12,788 bases of DNA from an uncultured Oscillospiraceae bacterium (GTDB taxonomy: Bacteria > Bacillota > Clostridia > Oscillospirales > Ruminococcaceae): positions 1 to 12,788 of the forward strand of contig CAKSGA010000067.1 of assembly GCA_934454435.1 (NCBI GenBank), in the 5' to 3' direction. Positions 8,028-12,788 of this stretch are shown in pieces. The translations under genes were made by a program, and so were the position numbers. Numbering within the stretch: the stretch's first letter is position 1; every line of letters starts with the position of its first letter. The notes below the pieces were generated by a model. That model ran no database searches. It worked only from the letters and a program-made list of their open reading frames with translations, and was not told the DNA's origin.

Positions 8028-8099
8028 AGGCGTTCTGAATGGGGATACATATGCCCGGAGATCTCTCCGGGTCATTGTCCCTGTCCGGAACGTCTTTTT
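8028..8099 (+). terminator. Large branched terminator after upp
   Basis: An outer stem AGGCGTTC (8028-8035) with GAACGTCT (8088-8095, one G-T pair) encloses an inner perfect hairpin CCCGGAGA/TCTCCGGG (8054-8061/8064-8071). GGGGA near 8041 can also pair with TCCC near 8078. The outer stem runs straight into five T (8095-8099). This fits an intrinsic terminator larger than usual. The inner hairpin has its own palindrome with a loop of two to four bases. Confidence 0.7.
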
Positions 8100-8245
8100 G
8101 TGTTCCTTTCTCAGGAAGCGCCTGCGGTTTGTGAAAACCAGTTACACCGTATGGCGTGGGCGTTTGTTGTTGTCAAGGGTAAAAATAGACGAAATCAGCC
8201 CCGGGTTTTCTACAAATTTATTAACGGCATACTCCGGAAATCTTG
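8100..8245. other. Gene-free stretch between upp terminator and nrdD promoter
   Basis: The full gene-free gap between upp and nrdD is 8009-8350. Its ends are accounted for by the terminator (8028-8099) and the promoter and operator region (8246-8319). The middle, 8100-8245, holds an open frame (from 8098) with no ribosome site and no recognisable protein. I see no RNA gene, repeat or riboswitch that I can name there. It becomes AT-rich toward 8245, as DNA upstream of a promoter often does. Confidence 0.5.
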
Positions 8246-8274
8246 TTGACAACTACAATCAAAAGTGGTATTAT
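8246..8274 (+). promoter_or_regulatory. Sigma-A promoter for nrdD-nrdG-dut
   Basis: TTGACA (8246-8251), a 17-base spacer, then TATTAT (8269-8274). The -35 is consensus and the -10 differs at one position. The predicted start near 8281 leaves a leader of about 70 bases containing two possible operators. Confidence 0.88.
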
Positions 8275-8284
8275 AGATATATTG

Positions 8285-8300
8285 CTACTACATATAGAAT
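8285..8300 (+). promoter_or_regulatory. Candidate NrdR box
   Basis: The 16 bases at 8285-8300 have the core CTACATATAG (8288-8297), matching nine of ten positions of the NrdR core CwAtATaTwG as I recall it; the outer ACA/TGT flanks are poorer. NrdR is the ATP/dATP-sensing repressor of ribonucleotide reductase genes, and a site just downstream of the -10 of nrdD is where repression would act. NrdR boxes usually come in pairs; I do not see a good second one at helical spacing, which lowers confidence. Confidence 0.5.
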
Positions 8301-8304
8301 AAAA

Positions 8305-8319
8305 GACACGTCATGTGTC
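8305..8319. promoter_or_regulatory. Palindrome in the nrdD leader
   Basis: GACAC (8305-8309) and GTGTC (8315-8319) flank a five-base centre, GTCAT, which is itself nearly symmetric. It lies five bases after the NrdR-like site and before the ribosome site. Its size suits a dimeric regulator site, but I cannot name the protein; the short centre makes an RNA hairpin poor. Confidence 0.35.
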
Positions 8320-8350
8320 CCAAATATATAAAGCGAAAGGACCATCGGTA

Positions 8351-10471
8351 ATGATAAAGGTAATCAAAAAAGACAACACCAAGGAAGATTTCAACGTGCA
8401 GAAAGTGGTGAATGCGGTCAACAAATCCGCCACCCGTGTGATGTACACCTTTACCCCCGAGGAGATCGACTTTATATGCAAATTCGTGACCGATAAGGCA
8501 GAGGCGCTTCATTCCGATGAGATAACCATCGCCCAGATGCACAACATAGTCGAGGGCGCTCTGGAGGCGACAAATCCCGCAGTAGCGAAAAGCTACAAGG
8601 ATTACCGCAACTATAAGCAGGATTTCGTCAGCATGCTGGACGAGGTGTACAAGAAGAGCCAGTCCATCATGTACATCGGTGACAAGGAGAATTCCAACAC
8701 GGACTCAGCACTGGTTTCCACGAAGCGCAGCCTTATCTTCAACGAGCTGAACAAGGAGCTGTACCAGAAGTTCTTCATGACCACTGAGGAGCTCCAGGCG
8801 TGCCGTGACGGCTATATTTACGTCCACGACATGAGCGCCCGCAGGGACACGATGAACTGCTGCCTGTTCGACGTCAAGAACGTACTGGATGGCGGTTTTG
8901 AGATGGGCAACCTCTGGTATAACGAGCCCAAGACCCTTGCGGTTGCATTCGACGTCATCGGAGATATCACGCTGTCCGCTGCCAGCCAGCAGTACGGCGG
9001 CTTCACTGTGCCCAGCGTTGACCTGCTGCTGGAGCCGTATGCGGAGAAGTCCTACAAGAAGCAGTACGACCGCTACAAGAGCCTTGGTCTTTCTGACGAG
9101 GTCGCTGACCGTGAAGCTATGGCGGACGTAAAGGTGGATTTTGAGCAGGGCTTCCAGGGCTGGGAGTACAAGTTCAATTCTGTAAGCTCCAGCCGTGGCG
9201 ATTACCCGTTCATAACTATGACCGCCGGCACAGGCACCGGAAGATTTGCGAAGATGGCAAGCATTACCATGCTTGATGTCCGCCGTAAGGGTCAGGGAAA
9301 GAAGTCCTGCAAGAAGCCGGTGCTCTTCCCGAAGATCGTATTCCTGTATGACGAGAACCTCCACGGCCCCGGAAAGCCCCTTGAGGACGTGTTCATGGCG
9401 GGAGTAGAATGCAGCGCAAAGGCGATGTACCCCGACTGGCTCAGCCTTACCGGGGACGGATACGTTGCTTCCATTTACAAGAAGTACGGCAGGATAATCA
9501 GCCCGATGGGCTGCCGTGCGTTTCTGTCGCCGTGGTTTGAGCGTGGCGGAATGGAGCCCGCTGACGAGAATGACCAGCCGGTTTTCGTGGGACGCTTCAA
9601 TATCGGCGCCGTGTCGCTACATCTGCCTATGATCTACGCAAAGGCTCAGCAGGAGAGCCGGGATTTCTTCGAGGTGCTTGACTACTACCTGAACCTCATT
9701 CGCAAGATACACATTCGTACCTACGATTACCTCGGCGAGATGAAAGCCAGCACCAACCCGCTTGCTTACTGCGAGGGCGGCTTCCTGGGAGGACATCTCG
9801 GCATTCATGATAAGATAAAGCCGCTGTTGAAGTCTGCTACTGCGTCCTTCGGCATTACAGCCCTGAACGAGCTGGAGCAGCTTGCGGACAAGAAGTCGCT
9901 TGTTGAGGACGGCAGCTTCGCCCTCAGGACCATGGAGTACATTAACAAGCGTATCGCAGAGTTCAAGAAAGAGGACGGCCACCTGTATGCCATTTATGGC
10001 ACTCCTGCGGAGAACCTCTGCGGGCTCCAGATACAGCAGTTCCGCAAGAAGTACGGCATAATCGAGAACGTTTCTGACCGTGAGTATGTCAGCAACAGCT
10101 TCCATTGTCATGTTACCGAGGAGATCACCCCGATACAGAAGCAGGACAAGGAAGAGCGTTTCTGGAACCTCTTCAACGGAGGAAAGATACAGTACGTCCG
10201 CTATCCCATCGACTACAACAAGGGAGCCGTTGAAACTCTTGTTCGCCGTGCGATGGGCAAGGGCTTCTACGAGGGCGTGAACCTTTCCCTTGCTTACTGC
10301 GACGACTGCGGATACCAGCAGCTCGAGATGGACGTCTGCCCCAAGTGCGGCAGCAAGAACCTGACCAAGATCGACCGTATGAACGGTTATCTGAGCTATT
10401 CAAGGGTCAAGGGCGATACAAGGCTCAATGCCGCAAAGATGGCGGAGATCGCAGACAGAAAGAGCATGTAA
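8351..10471 (+). CDS. nrdD: Anaerobic (class III) ribonucleoside-triphosphate reductase
   Basis: 706 residues from ATG at 8351, with AAAGGA (8336-8341) nine bases upstream; an in-frame GTG at 8315 lies within the leader palindrome and would put a foreign tail before the conserved start. NrdD reduces NTPs to dNTPs using a glycyl radical and is active only without oxygen. Residues 1-90 are the ATP-cone allosteric domain (MIKVIKKDNTKEDF...). The catalytic barrel follows, with C388 in MGCRAFL the likely thiyl-radical cysteine and RFNIGAVSLHLP (415-426) conserved. The C-terminus has the zinc site C650-x2-C653 and C663-x2-C666, then RMNGYL, where G679 is the expected radical glycine. The C-terminal tail is complete. 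The activase NrdG follows after 25 bases and a dUTPase after that. Confidence 0.98.
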   Translation: MIKVIKKDNTKEDFNVQKVVNAVNKSATRVMYTFTPEEIDFICKFVTDKAEALHSDEITIAQMHNIVEGALEATNPAVAKSYKDYRNYKQDFVSMLDEVYKKSQSIMYIGDKENSNTDSALVSTKRSLIFNELNKELYQKFFMTTEELQACRDGYIYVHDMSARRDTMNCCLFDVKNVLDGGFEMGNLWYNEPKTLAVAFDVIGDITLSAASQQYGGFTVPSVDLLLEPYAEKSYKKQYDRYKSLGLSDEVADREAMADVKVDFEQGFQGWEYKFNSVSSSRGDYPFITMTAGTGTGRFAKMASITMLDVRRKGQGKKSCKKPVLFPKIVFLYDENLHGPGKPLEDVFMAGVECSAKAMYPDWLSLTGDGYVASIYKKYGRIISPMGCRAFLSPWFERGGMEPADENDQPVFVGRFNIGAVSLHLPMIYAKAQQESRDFFEVLDYYLNLIRKIHIRTYDYLGEMKASTNPLAYCEGGFLGGHLGIHDKIKPLLKSATASFGITALNELEQLADKKSLVEDGSFALRTMEYINKRIAEFKKEDGHLYAIYGTPAENLCGLQIQQFRKKYGIIENVSDREYVSNSFHCHVTEEITPIQKQDKEERFWNLFNGGKIQYVRYPIDYNKGAVETLVRRAMGKGFYEGVNLSLAYCDDCGYQQLEMDVCPKCGSKNLTKIDRMNGYLSYSRVKGDTRLNAAKMAEIADRKSM

Positions 10472-10496
10472 AAATAACCGAAAGTGAATTGATACT

Positions 10497-10985
10497 ATGC
10501 GTTACCATAATATTACAACGGACGATATGCTGAATGGCGACGGACTGCGCACCGTGCTCTGGGTAGCCGGGTGCGAGCACCGGTGCCGTGGCTGTCACAA
10601 TCCGATAACCTGGGACATAGACGGCGGCATTCCGTTTGACGAGGCAGCGGAGCAGGAGCTTTTCGAGAAGCTGTCCGCCGACTATATAAGCGGCGTGACT
10701 TTCAGCGGCGGGGACCCTCTTCACAAGCGCAACCGTGACGAGATAACCCGTCTTGCGAAAAAAGTCCGGGAGACCCTGCCGGAAAAGACGATATGGCTGT
10801 ACACCGGCTATACCTGGGAGGATATTCAGGACCTGGAGATAATCCAGTACCTTGATGTGCTGGTGGACGGGCAGTATGTTGAAGCGGTCAGGGACCCGAA
10901 GCTCCATTGGAAGGGCAGCGCAAATCAGCGTGTAATTGACGTTCAGGAAACATTGAAGCTCGGCAAGGTCGTGCTTTTTGACTGA
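10497..10985 (+). CDS. nrdG: Anaerobic ribonucleotide reductase activating protein (radical SAM)
   Basis: 162 residues. NrdG uses a 4Fe-4S cluster and S-adenosylmethionine to abstract hydrogen from the NrdD glycine. The cluster motif is C26-x3-C30-x2-C33 (CEHRCRGC), followed by HN; the N-terminal MRYHNITTDDMLNGDGLR is typical. FSGGDPL (about residues 74-80) is the GGE/GGD-type SAM-binding segment, and the YTGYTWED and LVDGQY blocks are conserved. The ribosome site is weak (GAAAGTGA about ten bases upstream), in contrast to strong sites for neighbouring genes. This fits an activase needed in lower amount than its substrate. The gene overlaps nothing and is followed ten bases later by the dUTPase. 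Confidence 0.98.
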   Translation: MRYHNITTDDMLNGDGLRTVLWVAGCEHRCRGCHNPITWDIDGGIPFDEAAEQELFEKLSADYISGVTFSGGDPLHKRNRDEITRLAKKVRETLPEKTIWLYTGYTWEDIQDLEIIQYLDVLVDGQYVEAVRDPKLHWKGSANQRVIDVQETLKLGKVVLFD

Positions 10986-10995
10986 TGGAGGTTTT

Positions 10996-11490
10996 ATGAA
11001 GAGAATAGCAAAGTTTGAAAAGGTCAGCCAGAAGCAGTTCCTGGAGGGCTGCGAGCGTCCTGACGCCGGGGAGATATACGGCAACATCAGGCTTCCGCAC
11101 CGAGCTACTGCGGGCTCTGCGGGGTATGATTTCTATGCTCCCTATGACGTTAAGCTGGCGCCCGGGGAGACCGCCAAAATCCCCACCGGGATACGTGCGC
11201 TCATTGAGCCGGGCTGGGTGCTCAAGCTGTACCCTCGCAGCGGGCTGGGCTTCAAGTACCGCTTGCAGCTCAACAACACGGTCGGTATCATTGACAGCGA
11301 CTACTCCGACTCGGACAACGAGGGTCACATTTTCATCAAGATAACCAACGACAGCAACGAGGGGAAAACTCTTGAGATACCCGCAGGCACCGGCTTTGCC
11401 CAGGGAATTTTCGTGGAGTACGGTATAACGGTTGATGACGACGCTGACGGAGTGAGAAACGGCGGTTTCGGCTCTACGACAAATAAGTAA
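10996..11490 (+). CDS. dut: dUTP diphosphatase (dUTPase)
   Basis: 164 residues from ATG at 10996, with GGAGG (10987-10991) only four bases upstream; an in-frame TTG at 10978 overlapping nrdG is a poorer start. It hydrolyses dUTP to dUMP and pyrophosphate, keeping uracil out of DNA and supplying dUMP for dTMP. All five trimeric dUTPase motifs are visible: I SAGYDFYAP (41-49), II PRSGLGFK (80-87), III GIIDSDY (97-103) with D100 the likely catalytic aspartate and Y103 the uracil-stacking residue, IV GTGFAQGIFV (131-140), V RNGGFGSTTNK (154-164). Motif III is followed by an extra acidic loop SDSDNEGHIFI where most bacterial forms read RGEI. The N-terminus (about 30 residues before motif I) is slightly long. 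Its place after nrdDG couples dUTP removal to dNTP production. Confidence 0.96.
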   Translation: MKRIAKFEKVSQKQFLEGCERPDAGEIYGNIRLPHRATAGSAGYDFYAPYDVKLAPGETAKIPTGIRALIEPGWVLKLYPRSGLGFKYRLQLNNTVGIIDSDYSDSDNEGHIFIKITNDSNEGKTLEIPAGTGFAQGIFVEYGITVDDDADGVRNGGFGSTTNK

Positions 11491-11495
11491 AAGAG

Positions 11496-11521
11496 AAGTG
11501 CGCTCAGCCAGGCGCACTTTT
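11496..11521 (+). terminator. Terminator of the nrdD-nrdG-dut operon
   Basis: AAGTGCGC (11496-11503) pairs perfectly with GCGCACTT (11512-11519) around an eight-base loop, ending in TTTT (11518-11521). It begins five bases after the dut stop. Confidence 0.85.
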
Positions 11522-11529
11522 GCTATAGT

Positions 11530-11559
11530 AAAGAAAAGGGGTGACGAGAAGTCACCCCT
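11530..11559 (-). terminator. Terminator of aspS
   Basis: AGGGGTGAC (11537-11545) and GTCACCCCT (11551-11559) form a nine-pair stem with a five-base loop. Read on the minus strand the stem is followed by TTTTCTTT (from 11536 down to 11529). It lies just past the aspS stop and faces the plus-strand terminator, so the convergent units are insulated. Confidence 0.85.
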
Positions 11560-11565
11560 GATTTA

Positions 11566-12788
11566 TTACATCTGCTTGCGAACCTTGATATGAACTTCAC
11601 GCAGCTGCTGTTCGGTAACTTCTGTAGGAGCACCGAGGAGCAGGTCCTGTGCGTTGGAGTTCAGCGGGAATGCTATGATCTCACGAATGCTCTCTTCGCC
11701 GGTGAGCAGCATGATCATTCTGTCAACTCCGGGAGCCATACCAGCATGAGGAGGAGCACCGAACTTGAATGCATTGTACAGTGCGCCGAATTTGCTTGCA
11801 ACGTCCTCTTCAGTGTAGCCTGCGATCTCGAATGCCTTGATCATGATGTCGAGGTCGTGGTTACGAACTGCGCCGGAGGAAAGTTCAACACCGTTGCATA
11901 CGATATCGTACTGATAAGCGAGGATATCCAGCGGATCCTTGTTCAGCAGAGCGTCAAGACCTCCCTGGGGCATGGAGAACGGGTTGTGTGTGAAGATTAT
12001 CTTTCCGGTCTCCTCGTCCAGCTCGTACATCGGGAAGTCCACGATGAAGCAGAGTTCAAAGCGGCTCTCATCGATGAGGTTCATGCGCTTTGCGACTTCG
12101 GTACGGATCTGTCCTGCGAACTTCGGAGCGTTCTTCTTGTTGTCTGCTATGAAGTAGAGCACGTCGCCGACTTCAAGCTCGCAGCGTGTCGCCAGCTCCT
12201 TGCGCTGGTCGTCGTTGAGGAACTTGTCGATCGGGCCGTTGTACTTGAACATGCCGTTCTCGCCCTCTTCTACCTTGAAGTAGCCGAGACCCTTCATGCC
12301 GACTTCCTCGGTGGCGAACTCTTCCATGCTCTTGAAGAAAGTCTTGGACTGCTTAGCCATGCCGGGGACCCTGATACCACGGACTACCTTGTTGCAGAAA
12401 GGCTTGAAATCGCTGTCAACGAACAGGTCGGACAGTTCCTTGATGACCAGCGGGTTGCGCAGGTCAGGCTTGTCTGAACCGTAGGTCAGCATAGCTTCTT
12501 TGTAGGTGATACGTCTGAACGGAGCAGGTGAGACCTCCTTGTCGGAGAACTCTGAGAATACAGCGGAGAGGACTTCCTCAGCGACAGCGAAAACGTCCTC
12601 CTGGGTAGCGAAGCTCATTTCAAAGTCGAGCTGGTAGAACTCTCCGGGGGAACGGTCAGCCCTTGCGTCCTCGTCACGGAAGCAGGGAGCGATCTGGAAG
12701 TACTTATCGAAGCCGGAAACCATGTAGATCTGCTTGAAGATCTGCGGAGCCTGGGGCAGGGCGTAGAACTTGCCGGGGTGCTTGCGGC
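11566..12788 (-). CDS. aspS: Aspartate--tRNA ligase, C-terminal part
   Basis: The minus-strand frame is open to the window's right edge; 407 codons are visible, ending at TAA (11566-11568). The text upstream of the first in-window Met reads [19 protein letters not shown], typical internal AspRS, so the true start lies outside. Motif 2 is [19 protein letters not shown] near the visible N-terminus, where many bacterial enzymes read RADRQPEFTQ. A bacterial GAD-type insertion domain follows (YGSDKPDLR through VDFPMYE), then [14 protein letters not shown] and motif 3 [19 protein letters not shown]. The protein ends with [18 protein letters not shown]. The enzyme charges tRNA-Asp; whether it also charges tRNA-Asn cannot be judged without the N-terminal anticodon-binding domain. 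No break or frameshift is seen. Confidence 0.97.
   Translation of the reverse strand, partial: RKHPGKFYALPQAPQIFKQIYMVSGFDKYFQIAPCFRDEDARADRSPGEFYQLDFEMSFATQEDVFAVAEEVLSAVFSEFSDKEVSPAPFRRITYKEAMLTYGSDKPDLRNPLVIKELSDLFVDSDFKPFCNKVVRGIRVPGMAKQSKTFFKSMEEFATEEVGMKGLGYFKVEEGENGMFKYNGPIDKFLNDDQRKELATRCELEVGDVLYFIADNKKNAPKFAGQIRTEVAKRMNLIDESRFELCFIVDFPMYELDEETGKIIFTHNPFSMPQGGLDALLNKDPLDILAYQYDIVCNGVELSSGAVRNHDLDIMIKAFEIAGYTEEDVASKFGALYNAFKFGAPPHAGMAPGVDRMIMLLTGEESIREIIAFPLNSNAQDLLLGAPTEVTEQQLREVHIKVRKQM

Noticed and set aside
8098..8331. 77-codon frame between upp and nrdD
   Set aside because: No ribosome site, starts at the terminator T run, runs through the nrdD promoter, and resembles no protein.
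11590..12477. 295-codon plus-strand frame opposite aspS
   Set aside because: Antisense shadow; the minus strand carries clear AspRS motifs 2 and 3.

Overview
The window is a dense, ordinary-looking chromosomal segment of a Gram-positive anaerobe. It most likely belongs to the Clostridia and resembles Ruminococcus/Oscillospiraceae; this is inferred from gene content and protein character, not from a search. The supporting signs are strong GGAGG-type ribosome sites, textbook sigma-A promoters, an oxygen-sensitive class III ribonucleotide reductase as the visible dNTP source, an Fhs enzyme, and clostridial-style divergent topoisomerase and AspRS proteins. Coding DNA is GC-rich and the spacers are AT-richer.

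Positions 1-6784 (+) hold a compact run of genes with gaps of a few to about 110 bases: the end of a ParE/GyrB-like subunit, a ParC/GyrA-like subunit, formate-tetrahydrofolate ligase (fhs), tsaE and tsaB (tRNA t6A modification), a TerD-family stress protein, and an RNHCP-domain zinc protein. A strong hairpin with a T tract (6802-6858) closes the block. No internal promoter is convincing, so much of it may be one transcript.

Positions 6879-8099 (+) hold a perfect-spacing promoter, then rpiB and upp (pentose phosphate and uracil salvage, both in PRPP/nucleotide supply), then a large structured terminator.

Positions 8100-11521 (+) start with about 250 bases of leader and promoter DNA with a NrdR-box-like site. 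They continue with nrdD, nrdG and a dUTPase: anaerobic dNTP synthesis, its radical activase, and removal of dUTP. A terminator follows, facing a second terminator that serves the minus-strand aspS gene (11566 to past the end of the window).

The most striking item is the RNHCP gene. Its reading frame is intact from 6359 to 6784 except for one TGA at 6503-6505. That TGA falls exactly where the fourth cysteine of a CxxC...CxxC zinc site is expected, and the sequence downstream remains highly family-like. A compact hairpin lies 26 bases after the TGA. Selenocysteine or other UGA recoding, a split gene, a recent nonsense mutation and a base-call error are all possible; the window alone cannot decide. 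TGA is a normal stop for at least five other genes here.
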